Positions 48,542 to 58,840 of a stretch of DNA of 64,000 bases are shown here, piece after piece (position 1 is the stretch's first letter; each line of letters begins with the position of its first letter). The translations under genes and the position numbers were made by a program. Location: assembly GCF_000241955.1 (NCBI RefSeq), contig NC_016818.1, positions 3,410,001 through 3,474,000 of the forward strand, written 5' to 3'. The DNA is from Rahnella aquatilis CIP 78.65 = ATCC 33071. Lineage in GTDB: Bacteria > Pseudomonadota > Gammaproteobacteria > Enterobacterales > Enterobacteriaceae. The notes beneath the pieces are model-generated. The model ran no database searches. It was not told the origin of the DNA and saw nothing but the letters and a program-made list of their open reading frames with translations.

Positions 48542-50446
48542 ATGAAAATAGATCGTAACCCTTTTCGCGACTATACGGCTGAATCAGCCCTCTTTGTGCG
48601 CCGTGCACTGGTGGCGTTCATCGGCATTCTGCTACTTAGCGGCGTTTTAGCTTTTAATCTTTATAATCTGCAAATTGTCCGTTTCCAGGACTACCAAACC
48701 CGTTCTAACGATAACCGTATCAAGCTGGTGCCCATTGCGCCCAGCCGCGGGATTATCTATGACCGCAACGGTACGCCGCTGGCGCTGAACCGCACGATTT
48801 ATCAGCTCGAACTGGTGCCGGAGAAAGTGGACGATTTGCAGGCCACGCTTGAAGGCCTCAAACCGATAGTTGACCTCACGCAGGAAGATATCGATAACTT
48901 CAAAAAAGAACGCCAGCGTTCGCGACGCTTTACGTCTATTGCCGTCAAAACGGCACTGACTGAAGTTCAGGTTGCGCGTTTTTCCGTGAACCAGTTCCAC
49001 TTCCCCGGCGTTGAAGTCAAAGGCTATCAGCGTCGCTATTATCCTTACGGTTCAGCGCTGACGCACGTTATCGGCTATGTATCGAAAATCAATGACCGTG
49101 ACGTTGAACGCCTCGATAAAGATGGCATTCTGGCCAACTATGCCGCCACGCACGACATTGGGAAGCTCGGCATTGAGCGCTATTACGAAGACACGCTTCA
49201 CGGTAAAACCGGCTATGAAGAAGTTGAAGTGAACAACCGTGGCCGCGTTATCCGCCAGCTTCACGAAGAACCGCCGCAGGCGGGCAAAGATATTTACCTG
49301 ACGATCGACTTGCCATTACAGCAATATATTGAAGTCTTGCTGACCGGCAGCCGCGCCGCTGTCGTGGTTACCGATCCGCGCGATGGTGCCATCCGTGCGC
49401 TGGTGTCTAACCCGAGTTATGACCCGAACCTGTTTGTGGATGGCATCTCCAGCAAAGAGTACAACACGCTGCTTAACGACCCTAATAAGCCGCTGATCAA
49501 CCGGACGACGCAGGGCGTTTATCCGCCAGCGTCTACCGTGAAACCCTATATTTCAGTTTCAGCGCTGACAACCGGCGTTATCAATAAAAATACCTCCCTG
49601 TTTGATCCGGGCTGGTGGCAGCTACCGGGTTCAGACAAGCGTTACCGCGACTGGAAACACTGGGGACATGGTCGCCTGAATGTGACGAAAGCCCTTGAGG
49701 AATCGGCTGATACCTTCTTCTATCAGGTTGCTTATGATATGGGGATCGACCGCCTTTCCGAGTGGATGGGTAAATTTGGTTACGGCCAGTACAGCGGTAT
49801 CGATTTATCAGAAGAACGTAGCGGCAATATGCCAAACCGCGACTGGAAGTTTAAACGCTTCAAAAAACCCTGGTATCAGGGCGATACCATTCCGGTCGGT
49901 ATCGGCCAGGGCTACTGGACCGCCACACCAGTACAAATCATGAAAGCCATGACCACGCTGATTAATGACGGCAATGTCAAAACGCCGCATTTGCTGCTGA
50001 GCACCAAAGTTGACGGCCAGCAGGTGCCGTACAAACAACAGGAAACGACTCAGATTGGTGATATTCATTCCGGCTATTGGGAAATTGCCAAAGACGGTAT
50101 GTATGGTGTAGCAAACCGTCCGAACGGTACTGCCCGCAAGTATTTTGCTGATGCGCCTTATAAAGCCGCCGCAAAATCCGGGACAGCACAAGTTTACGGT
50201 TTGAAAGCCAATGAAATCTATAATGCGCATAAAATCGCTGAGCATCTGCGTGACCACAAGCTGATGACCTCTTTTGCACCGTATGACAAACCGACCGTGG
50301 CGGTTGCCGTGGTTCTGGAGAACGGTGGCGCGGGTCCGGCGGTGGGGACAATTTCACGCCAGATACTCGACCATATTTTACTGGGCGATAACACGACACA
50401 ATTACCGGCTGACGCGCCTGCGCCGCCGGGAACCGAAGGTGATTAA
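48542..50446 (+). CDS. mrdA: penicillin-binding protein 2, MrdA
   Basis: PBP2 (634 aa; E. coli 633) is the transpeptidase of the elongasome that cross-links peptidoglycan during lateral wall growth. One N-terminal membrane anchor lies at about residues 20-45, followed by the PBP dimerisation domain. The transpeptidase domain has the catalytic Ser331 in PASTVKPY, an SAD motif (EESADTFF) and KSGTAQ. It works with RodA, encoded next. Confidence 0.97.
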   Translation: MKIDRNPFRDYTAESALFVRRALVAFIGILLLSGVLAFNLYNLQIVRFQDYQTRSNDNRIKLVPIAPSRGIIYDRNGTPLALNRTIYQLELVPEKVDDLQATLEGLKPIVDLTQEDIDNFKKERQRSRRFTSIAVKTALTEVQVARFSVNQFHFPGVEVKGYQRRYYPYGSALTHVIGYVSKINDRDVERLDKDGILANYAATHDIGKLGIERYYEDTLHGKTGYEEVEVNNRGRVIRQLHEEPPQAGKDIYLTIDLPLQQYIEVLLTGSRAAVVVTDPRDGAIRALVSNPSYDPNLFVDGISSKEYNTLLNDPNKPLINRTTQGVYPPASTVKPYISVSALTTGVINKNTSLFDPGWWQLPGSDKRYRDWKHWGHGRLNVTKALEESADTFFYQVAYDMGIDRLSEWMGKFGYGQYSGIDLSEERSGNMPNRDWKFKRFKKPWYQGDTIPVGIGQGYWTATPVQIMKAMTTLINDGNVKTPHLLLSTKVDGQQVPYKQQETTQIGDIHSGYWEIAKDGMYGVANRPNGTARKYFADAPYKAAAKSGTAQVYGLKANEIYNAHKIAEHLRDHKLMTSFAPYDKPTVAVAVVLENGGAGPAVGTISRQILDHILLGDNTTQLPADAPAPPGTEGD

Positions 50447-50452
50447 CCGTCA

Positions 50453-51565
50453 ATGACTGAGAACCAACAAAAAAGATCATTGTGGTCGAAAATGCATATC
50501 GACCTGACGATGTTGCTGATCATACTTGCGCTGCTGACCTACAGTGCGTTCGTGATGTGGAGCGCCAGCGGTCAGGACATGGGCATGATGGAACGTAAAA
50601 TCGGCCAGATCCTGATGGGTCTGGTGATTATGCTGGTCATGGCGCAAATCCCGCCGCGCGTTTACGAAAGCTGGGCGCCTTACCTCTACATCTTCTGTGT
50701 CTTCCTGCTGGTGCTGGTGGATGCTTTCGGCAGTATCAGTAAAGGTGCACAGCGCTGGCTGGATTTGGGGATCATTAAATTCCAGCCGTCAGAACTGGCG
50801 AAAATTGCCGTGCCCCTGATGGTCGCGCGCTTTATCAACCGTGACGTTTGCCCGCCCTCACTCAAAAATACCGCGATTGCCCTGGCATTAATCTTCATCC
50901 CTACCCTGCTGGTCGCGGCACAGCCGGACCTTGGCACCTCAATTCTGATTGCCGCATCCGGTTTATTCGTGCTGTTCCTTTCGGGCATGAGCTGGAAACT
51001 GATTGCCGTCGCCGCCCTTCTGGTTGCGGCGTTTATCCCGATCCTGTGGTTCTTCCTGATGCACGACTATCAGCGTGACCGCGTCATGATGCTGCTGGAT
51101 CCTGAAAGCGATCCGCTGGGCGCGGGCTATCATATTATTCAGTCTAAAATTGCGATCGGCTCTGGCGGTCTTTCCGGCAAAGGCTGGTTGCATGGCACGC
51201 AGTCTCAGCTGGAATTCCTGCCCGAGCGGCATACCGACTTTATCTTTGCCGTGCTCGCGGAAGAACTGGGGCTGATTGGCGTTCTGGTGCTGCTTGGGCT
51301 GTACTTATGCCTGATCATGCGCGGTCTGATGATTGCCGCCCATGCACAGACCACTTTTGGCCGCGTGATGTCCGGCGGACTGATGCTGATTCTGTTCGTT
51401 TATGTGTTTGTTAACATCGGCATGGTCAGTGGTATTGTCCCGGTAGTTGGGGTACCTTTGCCTCTGGTCAGCTATGGCGGGTCAGCACTCATCGTGCTAA
51501 TGGCAGGGTTTGGTATCGTTATGTCGATACATACTCATCGAAAAATGTTGTCGAAAAATTTATAG
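50453..51565 (+). CDS. mrdB: rod-shape-determining peptidoglycan polymerase RodA (MrdB)
   Basis: RodA (370 aa, as in E. coli) is the SEDS-family glycosyltransferase paired with PBP2. About ten membrane segments are visible. Signature blocks are [28 protein letters not shown] and [12 protein letters not shown]. It starts 6 bp after mrdA. rlpA follows after 9 bp, so the rod-shape genes are one unit. Confidence 0.97.
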   Translation: MTENQQKRSLWSKMHIDLTMLLIILALLTYSAFVMWSASGQDMGMMERKIGQILMGLVIMLVMAQIPPRVYESWAPYLYIFCVFLLVLVDAFGSISKGAQRWLDLGIIKFQPSELAKIAVPLMVARFINRDVCPPSLKNTAIALALIFIPTLLVAAQPDLGTSILIAASGLFVLFLSGMSWKLIAVAALLVAAFIPILWFFLMHDYQRDRVMMLLDPESDPLGAGYHIIQSKIAIGSGGLSGKGWLHGTQSQLEFLPERHTDFIFAVLAEELGLIGVLVLLGLYLCLIMRGLMIAAHAQTTFGRVMSGGLMLILFVYVFVNIGMVSGIVPVVGVPLPLVSYGGSALIVLMAGFGIVMSIHTHRKMLSKNL

Positions 51566-51574
51566 AGGTGAGCA

Positions 51575-52726
51575 ATGCGTAAGGAGTGGCTTGGAGCTGT
51601 CATTATCGGTTTGCTGCTAAGTGGTTGTGCCACTGATGAAACACAGCAACAACAACCGGCACCGCAGCAAGCCTACAACGGCCCTGTGGTAGAAATCGGC
51701 GGGGCTGATCCGCGTTACGAACCTTATAATCAGGGCACGATGCAGGATTATACCGTTAACGGTAAAACCTATAAGATCATTAAAGACCCGTCGAACTTCT
51801 CGCAGGTAGGACAGGCTGCCTGGTACGGTCAGGAGAATGGTGGCAACACCACCGCGATCGGGGAAGAATTCGACCCGACTGCCATGACCGCTGCGCATCC
51901 GACGTTGCCGATCCCAAGCTATGTCCGGGTCACCAACATGGCGACAGGACGCATGCTGGTCGTGCGTGTTAACGATCGAGGCCCTTACGTGCCGGGCAAA
52001 ATCATTGATTTGTCTCAGGCTGCGGCAGACCGCCTGAACCTGACCAACAGCACCAAAGTACGCATTGATTTTATCAACGTCGCGCCTGATGGCACACTCT
52101 CCGGCCCGGGGACGATTGGTACGACCGTCGCCAAACAATCTTATGCATTACCGTCACGTCCAAGCTTAGGCGCCAGCAATATGGGTACGCCGACGCTGAC
52201 CGCTGAGCCGGTGAATACATCGGATGTCCGCCCGATCAGTAACAGCACGCTCAGTAATCCGAATGCCGCGCCATTAACGAATGACGAAGATAACAACGGC
52301 GCCGTAGCCTCTGCGCCAGCAGCGACCACGATGTCCGGTAACAGCGGCGGCGGCGGGTTTCTGAGCGCGCCAACACCTCTGCGTCAGGGTGTGTTAGAAG
52401 GCAGCGAACCGGTAACAGCACCGGTTGCTGTCGCCAGTGCCGCGCCGGTAGCAGCAGCTGCGGCCTCCGCAGCGCCTGCGCATACCACTGCCATTCCTTC
52501 CTCGGGATTTATGGTGCAGGTTGGCGCACTGAGTAACCCGCAAAATGCACAGTTGTGGCAAAAAAGCCTCAGCCAGCGTTTCTCCGTGCCGGGAAAAGTG
52601 CAGGCGAATGGCAGTACTTACCGCGTTCAGCTTGGGCCATTCAGCACCCGTCAGCAGGCCGTTCAGCTGCAACAGCGACTGGCCAGCGAAGCTCAGCAGC
52701 AGTCTTTCGTCACCGCCGGCATGTAA
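51575..52726 (+). CDS. rlpA: RlpA, septal-ring lipoprotein with SPOR domain
   Basis: RlpA (383 aa) is an outer-membrane lipoprotein. The lipobox LLLSGC puts the lipidated Cys at residue 18. A double-psi beta-barrel (about residues 85-175; AAWYGQENGGNTTAIGEEFD, VRVNDRGPYVPGKIIDLSQAAAD) resembles lytic transglycosylases. A Thr/Ala/Pro/Ser-rich linker of about 130 residues leads to a C-terminal SPOR domain (about 305-380) that binds denuded septal glycan. It is cotranscribed with mrdAB. Confidence 0.95.
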   Translation: MRKEWLGAVIIGLLLSGCATDETQQQQPAPQQAYNGPVVEIGGADPRYEPYNQGTMQDYTVNGKTYKIIKDPSNFSQVGQAAWYGQENGGNTTAIGEEFDPTAMTAAHPTLPIPSYVRVTNMATGRMLVVRVNDRGPYVPGKIIDLSQAAADRLNLTNSTKVRIDFINVAPDGTLSGPGTIGTTVAKQSYALPSRPSLGASNMGTPTLTAEPVNTSDVRPISNSTLSNPNAAPLTNDEDNNGAVASAPAATTMSGNSGGGGFLSAPTPLRQGVLEGSEPVTAPVAVASAAPVAAAAASAAPAHTTAIPSSGFMVQVGALSNPQNAQLWQKSLSQRFSVPGKVQANGSTYRVQLGPFSTRQQAVQLQQRLASEAQQQSFVTAGM

Positions 52727-52734
52727 TAGCAAAA

Positions 52735-52753
52735 TACGGGGCGACGGCCCCGT
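52735..52753 (+). terminator. possible terminator after rlpA
   Basis: A short 7-bp GC-rich stem ACGGGGC/GCCCCGT just after the stop, without a proper U tract. Directly behind it TTCTTATAAGT occurs twice (52753-52763, 52769-52779). Confidence 0.45.
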
Positions 52754-52882
52754 TCTTATAAGTCCCCATTCTTATAAGTAAAAGTCAGTAAGCGCCGGTA
52801 ATCGAAGATGTCTGACTTATGACTCTTCTGCTATAGTGGCGCACGTTTATCACTTACTCCCACGGATGTTGTTGTCCCGATC

Positions 52883-54091
52883 ATGAAACTTGTAAATACT
52901 TCACGTTTAGTCAAAAGCCTCGCATTTGGCACCGTAATCACTCTGAGTGCAGCGTCCGCCTATGCCGACGATGTTAATTTAAAAACAATGATCCCTGGCG
53001 TTCCGCAGATTGATGCTGAAGCCTATATCCTGATCGACTACAACTCCGGCAAAGTGCTGGCAGAAATGAATGCCGATGCGCGCCGCGACCCTGCCAGCCT
53101 GACTAAAATGATGACCAGTTATGTTATCGGTCAGTCCATCAAAGCCGGCAAAATATCTCCGACCGACATTGTTACCGTGGGTCCGGACGCCTGGGCCACC
53201 GGTAATCCGGTGTTCAAGGGCTCTTCCCTGATGTTCCTCAAACCGGGCGATCGTGTCCCGGTTTCCGAGCTCAACCGTGGGATCATTCTGCAGTCGGGTA
53301 ACGACGCCTGTGTGGCAATGGCCGACCATGTGGCCGGAAGTCAGGATGCTTTCGTTGCCATCATGAACAATTACGTGAACTCGCTGGGTCTGAAAAATAC
53401 CCATTTCGGTACCGTTCATGGTCTTGATGCGGCGGGCCAGTACAGCTCAGCCCGCGATATGGCGCTGATCGGTCAGGCGCTGATCCGTGATGTGCCGGAA
53501 GAATACGCCACGTACAAAGAGAAAGAATTCACCTTCAACAATATCCGCCAGATGAACCGTAACGGTTTGTTGTGGGATAACAGCCTGAATGTTGATGGCA
53601 TTAAAACCGGTCATACTGATTCAGCGGGCTATAACCTGGTAGCTTCTGCGACAGAAGGCCAGATGCGTCTGATCTCCGCCGTGATGGGCGGTCATACGTA
53701 TAAAGGCCGTGAAGTTGAAAGTAAAAAGCTGCTGACCTGGGGCTTCCGTTTCTTCGAAACCGTTTCTCCGCTGAAAGCCGGTAAAGAGTTTGCTTCAGAA
53801 CCTGTCTGGTTCGGCGATACTGACCGCGTCGCATTGGGCGTTGAGAAAGATGCTTACCTGACAATCCCGCGCGGTCGTATGAAAGATCTGAAAGCCAGCT
53901 ACGTGCTGAACACACCGGAACTGCATGCGCCCTTGCAGAAAAATCAGGTGGTTGGGTCGATCAACTTCCAGCTTGACGGCAAAACCATTGATGAACGCCC
54001 TCTGGTGGTCATGAATGAAGTGAAAGAAGGCGGCTTCTTCGGCCGCATCGTGGATTACATCAAACTGATGTTCCACCACTGGTTTGGCTAA
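52883..54091 (+). CDS. dacA: D-alanyl-D-alanine carboxypeptidase, PBP5 (DacA)
   Basis: PBP5 (402 aa; E. coli 403) trims the terminal D-Ala from pentapeptides. A signal peptide ends near AYA-DD (residues about 28-29). Catalytic motifs are SLTK (Ser72-Lys75), SGN in [13 protein letters not shown], and KTG in [13 protein letters not shown]. The C-terminal domain ends in an amphipathic anchor ([18 protein letters not shown]) that attaches it to the inner membrane. Its own promoter region lies upstream (TATAGT near 52834). Confidence 0.97.
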   Translation: MKLVNTSRLVKSLAFGTVITLSAASAYADDVNLKTMIPGVPQIDAEAYILIDYNSGKVLAEMNADARRDPASLTKMMTSYVIGQSIKAGKISPTDIVTVGPDAWATGNPVFKGSSLMFLKPGDRVPVSELNRGIILQSGNDACVAMADHVAGSQDAFVAIMNNYVNSLGLKNTHFGTVHGLDAAGQYSSARDMALIGQALIRDVPEEYATYKEKEFTFNNIRQMNRNGLLWDNSLNVDGIKTGHTDSAGYNLVASATEGQMRLISAVMGGHTYKGREVESKKLLTWGFRFFETVSPLKAGKEFASEPVWFGDTDRVALGVEKDAYLTIPRGRMKDLKASYVLNTPELHAPLQKNQVVGSINFQLDGKTIDERPLVVMNEVKEGGFFGRIVDYIKLMFHHWFG

Positions 54092-54146
54092 GTTGCCTGC
54101 TTGAAAAAGTTTGCAACAATCCCCATATAACCGGTATAGATTATGG

Positions 54147-54164
54147 CTCCCGCTACGGCGGGAG
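54147..54164 (+). terminator. probable terminator of dacA
   Basis: CTCCCGC/GCGGGAG stem with a TACG loop followed by TTATACTTTC, about 55 bp after dacA and ahead of ybeD. Confidence 0.6.
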
Positions 54165-54216
54165 TTATACTTTCAGAGATAAAACTTAATACGCTGTACA
54201 ACACGCTGGAGTGCAC

Positions 54217-54480
54217 ATGAAAACCAAACTGAACGAACTGCTCGAATTCCCTTGTCCCTTTACCTACAAAGTAATGGGCCTGGCACAACCCGAGCTGGTA
54301 GACCAGGTTGTGGAAGTCGTGCAACGCCATGCGCCTGGTGATTACAATCCTCAGGTAAAACCGAGCAGTAAAGGGAATTACCACTCCGTTTCGATTACGA
54401 TCACTGCGACTCACATCGACCAGGTCGAAACCCTGTACGATGAACTGGGCAATATCGAAATTGTCCGCATGGTGCTGTAA
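54217..54480 (+). CDS. ybeD: YbeD, DUF493 (ACT-like) protein
   Basis: The protein has 87 residues, the same as E. coli YbeD, starting [20 protein letters not shown] and ending IVRMVL. The fold known for E. coli YbeD resembles the ACT-like regulatory domain of 3-phosphoglycerate dehydrogenase. The function is unproven; its constant position next to lipB suggests a link with lipoate metabolism. ATG 54217 is the conserved start; a GTG lies two codons upstream. Confidence 0.93.
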   Translation: MKTKLNELLEFPCPFTYKVMGLAQPELVDQVVEVVQRHAPGDYNPQVKPSSKGNYHSVSITITATHIDQVETLYDELGNIEIVRMVL

Positions 54481-54538
54481 GCCCTTTCTGACCGATCCGC
54501 GCGGGAGTCACCGCTGTCGCGCGTTTTCCCCCTCTTGA

Positions 54539-55237
54539 ATGACGATAACTGCCGTGCAATCACAAAATCCGCAAGAACGTATCGTACTGCGCCAGCTTGG
54601 TCTTCAGCCTTATGAACCGGTTTCTCTGGCTATGCATCATTTTACTGAACACCGTAATGCCGGCTCGCTTGATGAGATCTGGCTGGTTCAGCATCCCCGT
54701 GTCTTTACGCAGGGCCAGGCTGGCAAAGCTGAACATGTTCTGATGCCCGGTGATATTCCGGTTATCCAGAGCGACCGTGGCGGTCAGGTAACGTATCACG
54801 GACCCGGTCAGCAGGTGATGTACGTGATGGTGGATTTAAAGCGGAAAAAGCTCGGTGTCCGTCAACTGGTGACGGCGATTGAACAAACCGTGGTGGATAC
54901 GCTGGCACACTTCTCCATCGATGCGTATCCGCGTGCCGACGCGCCGGGTGTGTATGTCGATGGCAAAAAGATTTGTTCTCTGGGGTTACGCATCCGCAAA
55001 GGCTGTTCGTTACACGGCCTGGCATTAAATATTGATATGGATCTGGAGCCTTTTCACCGCATCAATCCCTGTGGTTATGCCGGCCTTGAAATGACGCAGG
55101 CGAGCCTGGAAAAGCCGGGACTGACGGTCGATCAGGTAATGCCGGTTCTGGTGAAATCTTTCAATCATCGCCTTGATTATCAGCAGGTTGATTATCTGCC
55201 CTGGCAGATTGAACACTACGCCCCTTCTCCACAGTGA
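54539..55237 (+). CDS. lipB: octanoyltransferase LipB
   Basis: LipB (232 aa) transfers octanoyl from acyl carrier protein to lipoyl domains, the first step of endogenous lipoate synthesis. Family blocks are [25 protein letters not shown] and [21 protein letters not shown] with the active-site Lys. [11 protein letters not shown] carries the catalytic Cys. No good Shine-Dalgarno precedes ATG 54539, so the exact start is uncertain by several residues. It precedes lipA; E. coli has ybeF between them, which is absent here. Confidence 0.95.
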   Translation: MTITAVQSQNPQERIVLRQLGLQPYEPVSLAMHHFTEHRNAGSLDEIWLVQHPRVFTQGQAGKAEHVLMPGDIPVIQSDRGGQVTYHGPGQQVMYVMVDLKRKKLGVRQLVTAIEQTVVDTLAHFSIDAYPRADAPGVYVDGKKICSLGLRIRKGCSLHGLALNIDMDLEPFHRINPCGYAGLEMTQASLEKPGLTVDQVMPVLVKSFNHRLDYQQVDYLPWQIEHYAPSPQ

Positions 55238-55576
55238 TCTTTCTCACGTAGCTCGCGCCTCTGCCATTTATCGGGAGCGCGAGAAAATATTTACACACCA
55301 TTAACACCCCGTCAGCACATTCAAAGAACCGCTAAAATAAACAGTATTTTCAAAAGATTAACGTCTATTAACAGCTATTTTTTCACCCCCCCTTCCTGTC
55401 TGAGGTTAAAAAATTGCAGCATTTAGCACTTCCGGTCATGACGAAGGGCTGAACGAAGGGCTGCTTCAATGATATAATTTCCGCATTATTTCTACTTTTT
55501 TTGATGAATCAGCCAGTTCATTGAATGTCCTGAAAAAACTCGGGTAACGAGTGACAAACCTGGAAGCTGCAAGATT
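55238..55576. other. lipB-lipA intergenic region
   Basis: About 340 bp, AT-rich, with no recognisable gene; the LysR-type ybeF of E. coli is missing. A direct repeat of the 11-mer ACGAAGGGCTG (55441-55463) precedes a TATAAT at 55473-55478, a likely -10 for lipA. The -35 match is weak. Confidence 0.5.
55441..55463 (+). repeat. tandem 12-bp repeat upstream of the lipA -10 box
   Basis: The unit ACGAAGGGCTG(A/C) occurs twice head to tail, 10 bp before TATAAT. It occupies the -35 region and may have replaced or created it. Confidence 0.5.
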
Positions 55577-56542
55577 ATGAGTAAACCGATTCAGATGGAA
55601 CGCGGCGTCAAATACCGCGATGCAGATAAGATGGCGTTAATTCCGGTGAAAACCGTGGTCAGTGACCGGCAGGAAATGTTACGTAAGCCGGCATGGATGA
55701 AAATCAAACTGCCAGCCGACTCAACGAAAATTCAGGGCATTAAATCCGCATTGCGCAAGAATGGCCTGCATTCCGTTTGTGAAGAGGCGGCCTGCCCTAA
55801 CCTTTCCGAGTGCTTCAACCACGGTACCGCAACGTTCATGATCCTGGGTGCCATCTGTACCCGTCGCTGTCCGTTCTGCGATGTGGCACACGGTCGCCCG
55901 ACCGCGCCTGATACCAACGAGCCGGAAAAACTGGCCCAGACCATTTCTGATATGGGTCTGCGTTATGTCGTGATCACCTCTGTTGACCGTGATGACCTGC
56001 GCGACGGCGGGGCTCAGCATTTTGCGGATTGTATTACTGCTATCCGTGCAAAAAATCCAACCATCAAAATCGAAACTCTGGTCCCGGATTTCCGTGGCCG
56101 TATGGATCGTGCGCTGGAAATCCTGAACGCCAGCCCGCCGGACGTGTTTAACCACAATCTGGAAAACGTGCCGCGTGTTTACCGTCAGGTCCGTCCGGGT
56201 GCCAACTACGAGTGGTCCCTGACGCTGTTGCAACGTTTTAAAGAAGCGCATCCGGAAATCCCAACCAAATCAGGTCTGATGGTGGGGCTGGGTGAAACAA
56301 ACGAAGAAATTATCGAAGTCATGCGCGACCTGCGTCGTCATGGCGTGACCATGCTGACGCTCGGCCAGTACTTACAGCCAAGCCGTCACCACCTGCCGGT
56401 GCAGCGTTACGTGAGCCCTGAAGAGTTTGATCAAATGAAAGAAGCAGCGATGGAAATGGGCTTCACCCATGCAGCCTGCGGTCCGTTCGTGCGTTCTTCT
56501 TATCACGCCGACCTGCAAGCTAAAGGGTTAGAGGTTAAGTAA
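55577..56542 (+). CDS. lipA: lipoyl synthase LipA
   Basis: LipA (321 aa, as in E. coli) is a radical-SAM enzyme that inserts two sulfurs into octanoyl-lipoyl domains. The auxiliary-cluster cysteines are in [14 protein letters not shown], and the radical-SAM cluster is CTRRCPFC, near residue 98. Other conserved blocks are [18 protein letters not shown] and [24 protein letters not shown]. Together with LipB it forms the de novo lipoate pathway. Confidence 0.98.
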   Translation: MSKPIQMERGVKYRDADKMALIPVKTVVSDRQEMLRKPAWMKIKLPADSTKIQGIKSALRKNGLHSVCEEAACPNLSECFNHGTATFMILGAICTRRCPFCDVAHGRPTAPDTNEPEKLAQTISDMGLRYVVITSVDRDDLRDGGAQHFADCITAIRAKNPTIKIETLVPDFRGRMDRALEILNASPPDVFNHNLENVPRVYRQVRPGANYEWSLTLLQRFKEAHPEIPTKSGLMVGLGETNEEIIEVMRDLRRHGVTMLTLGQYLQPSRHHLPVQRYVSPEEFDQMKEAAMEMGFTHAACGPFVRSSYHADLQAKGLEVK

Positions 56543-56572
56543 CATTTCGTAACGTCTTTGCCTGAGAAAAAC

Positions 56573-56604
56573 AAAAAGGTTGTTCGCAAGAACAACCTTT
56601 TTTC
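56573..56604. terminator. bidirectional terminator between lipA and tatE
   Basis: A perfect 13-bp stem AAAAAGGTTGTTC/GAACAACCTTTTT with a GCAA loop and T tracts on both strands. Confidence 0.93.
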
Positions 56605-56641
56605 GTTTGGCTGAGACGCCGGAGACGCGTTTACCGAAAAC

Positions 56642-56848
56642 TCAGTCTTTGTGCTCAACACGTTGAGCAGGCTTTTCTTCTGCGGTTTTTTCAGCAGAAG
56701 CGGGAGCCGGATCATCGTTCATGGCTTTCTTGAAGCCACGCAATGCCGCGCCCAGGTCGCCGCCCAGAGAACGCAGTTTGCTGGTACCGAACAACAGAAC
56801 GATCAGCACGCCGACCACCAACAATTTAGTAATACTTAGACCTTCCAT
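56642..56848 (-). CDS. tatE: twin-arginine translocase subunit TatE
   Basis: TatE (68 aa; E. coli 67) is a TatA-like subunit of the twin-arginine protein export system. It has one N-terminal membrane helix (about residues 7-21, LLVVGVLIVLLFG), the hinge FGTSKLRSLGGDLG, an amphipathic helix AALRGFKKAMNDD and a charged tail. The neighbourhood lipA-tatE is as in E. coli, which distinguishes it from tatA in tatABC. Confidence 0.92.
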   Translation of the reverse strand: MEGLSITKLLVVGVLIVLLFGTSKLRSLGGDLGAALRGFKKAMNDDPAPASAEKTAEEKPAQRVEHKD

Positions 56849-56986
56849 ACATACCTTCTTTACACTGAGTGCTGGAAAACAGCAGTGGCAATTTGCCGTT
56901 ATTAACGGCCATTCGCGACGTTAATACAACCCGAAAATGTAACAGAACGGATCCAGAACTGTGCGCATTGTGACCAGAGTGAGCTA

Positions 56987-57013
56987 TTATGAGCGTGAAT
57001 AGCACGCTCATAA
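56987..57013 (-). terminator. hairpin after the ABC-transporter operon
   Basis: An 11-bp perfect stem TTATGAGCGTG/CACGCTCATAA with a 5-nt loop, 50 bp past the ATPase stop. The U tract is absent, so it may stabilise the 3' end rather than terminate strongly. Confidence 0.5.
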
Positions 57014-57062
57014 AGTACTTCTGTCTTTATTTACAGCAAATCCGCTGCATGTTTGCTTTCGA

Positions 57063-57860
57063 TCAGATGAAACGACTCAGGAAAGCCTGTGTCCGCTGAT
57101 GTTGCGGATTGACCAGGACATCATCCGCCGCCCCCTGCTCAACGACAACGCCGCGATCCATAAACACCACGCGATCGGCAGCCTCTTTCGCAAAACCGAT
57201 CTCATGCGTCACCACAATCATCGTCAGTCCCTGCTTTGCCAGATCCCGCATGGTCGCCAGCACTTCGCCCACCAGTTCAGGGTCGAGCGCGGACGTTGGT
57301 TCATCAAACAGCATCAGCTTAGGTTTCACCGCCAGCGCACGGGCGATAGCAACACGCTGTTGCTGCCCCCCGGAAAGATGACGCGGGTAGGCATTTGCTT
57401 TATCGCTCAGGCCGACTTTTTGCAGCAATTCACGGGCATATTTCTCTGCTTCATGACGGCTTTCTTTATGCACGCCAACCGGCGCCTCAATGATATTTTG
57501 CAACACGGTCATGTGCGGATAAAGATTGAATTGCTGGAATACCATGCCGATATCCCGGCGCTGCCGCGCGATCGCCCGTTCAGGCAATTTATGCAGACGG
57601 TCACCGCGAAGTTCATAACCGATTTGCTCGCCGCCTACCATGATGGAACCGCGATCAATATCTTCCAGATGATTTATACAGCGCAGGAATGTGGACTTAC
57701 CCGAGCCAGACGGCCCGAGGATCACCACCACTTCGCTGGGTTTCACATCAAGATCAATTCCCTTCAGCACCTCGTTATCACCATAACTTTTGTGCACGTT
57801 ACGGGCGACCACCAGTGATGCTTGTCCGGATGACGGTACGTCAGCGGGCAATTGACTCAT
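57063..57860 (-). CDS. polar amino-acid-type ABC transporter, ATP-binding protein
   Basis: This 265-residue ATPase has Walker [10 protein letters not shown], a Q-loop in [13 protein letters not shown], signature [15 protein letters not shown], Walker [15 protein letters not shown] and switch His in VVTHEIGFA. It belongs to the GlnQ/HisP group. It is the last gene of a three-gene importer and overlaps the permease by 4 nt (ATGA). It has no counterpart between tatE and ybeM in E. coli. The substrate cannot be read from the ATPase. Confidence 0.93.
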   Translation of the reverse strand: MSQLPADVPSSGQASLVVARNVHKSYGDNEVLKGIDLDVKPSEVVVILGPSGSGKSTFLRCINHLEDIDRGSIMVGGEQIGYELRGDRLHKLPERAIARQRRDIGMVFQQFNLYPHMTVLQNIIEAPVGVHKESRHEAEKYARELLQKVGLSDKANAYPRHLSGGQQQRVAIARALAVKPKLMLFDEPTSALDPELVGEVLATMRDLAKQGLTMIVVTHEIGFAKEAADRVVFMDRGVVVEQGAADDVLVNPQHQRTQAFLSRFI

Positions 57861-58840
57861 AAGTCCTCCTTTTGGGCCATGCCCGGTGAATGGATGATCG
57901 GTGCGGTTTTTTCTTCCGTATTGCTCTGACGACGTTTGGCGTTAGGCAATGTCCGGCGTGTGCCCCGGGAATAATAGCGTTCAATCGCAGACTGCCCGAG
58001 ATTGAGCAATGACGTGATAAACAAATACCAGATCACTGCCACCATCAGCATCGGCACCACTTCAAAGGTACGGTTGTAAACCGTTTGCACGGAATACAGC
58101 AAATCACCCATGGCGATAACGCTGACCAGCGATGTGGCTTTAATCATGCTGATCAGCTGATTACCGGTCGGAGGAATAATCGAACGCATGGCCTGCGGGA
58201 TGATGATCCGGCGCAGCGCGCGGCCACGACTCATGCCAAATGCCTGTGCGGTTTCCGCCTGACCATTATCGACTGACAGCAAGCCTGCCCGAATGATTTC
58301 TGCCATATAAGCCGCTTCATTCAGTGCCAGACCGGCAATGGCAGCGGTCAGCGGGGTGATCAGATCATTGGTATTCCAGCTCATGTACTCCGGACCAAAC
58401 GGGACCCCGAGCACCACCCGCGGGAACAACGTCGACATGTTGTACCAGAACAACAACTGCACCAGCAGCGGCGTACCGCGGAAGAACCAGATATACAGTC
58501 CTGCTAATTTTCTCAGCAACAGGCTGTCAGACAAACGGGCAATCGCCAGCATCAGCCCGATGATGACGCCGAGCAGCATCGACACCACGGTCAGGCCGAG
58601 CGTGACGCCCAGACCTTTGATCACCGACCCTTCCGTGAACCACTGCGCGACAACGTGCCATTCAAAATTCTCGTTGTGCGATACCGCCCAAATCACATCG
58701 GCGGCAATCAGCAGCACCACTATCCAGGCAATCCAGCGGCCGTAGTTACGCGGTGCGTGGGAGAACTCAACGTTACGTCGCGGATCCTGCGTATAGTCGT
58801 CCTTGACTGCCGGCTTTGAACTATACGGTTTATCAGTCAT
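57857..58840 (-). CDS. polar amino-acid-type ABC transporter, permease
   Basis: The 327-residue protein has a hydrophilic N-terminus of about 35 residues, then a membrane helix ([18 protein letters not shown]) and about five more in the HisM/GltJ-type permease domain. The EAA loop is [26 protein letters not shown], near residue 205. The 30-residue charged C-terminal tail is unusual for the family. Only one permease gene is present, so a homodimeric channel is expected. It overlaps both neighbours by 4 nt. Confidence 0.92.
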   Translation of the reverse strand: MTDKPYSSKPAVKDDYTQDPRRNVEFSHAPRNYGRWIAWIVVLLIAADVIWAVSHNENFEWHVVAQWFTEGSVIKGLGVTLGLTVVSMLLGVIIGLMLAIARLSDSLLLRKLAGLYIWFFRGTPLLVQLLFWYNMSTLFPRVVLGVPFGPEYMSWNTNDLITPLTAAIAGLALNEAAYMAEIIRAGLLSVDNGQAETAQAFGMSRGRALRRIIIPQAMRSIIPPTGNQLISMIKATSLVSVIAMGDLLYSVQTVYNRTFEVVPMLMVAVIWYLFITSLLNLGQSAIERYYSRGTRRTLPNAKRRQSNTEEKTAPIIHSPGMAQKEDL

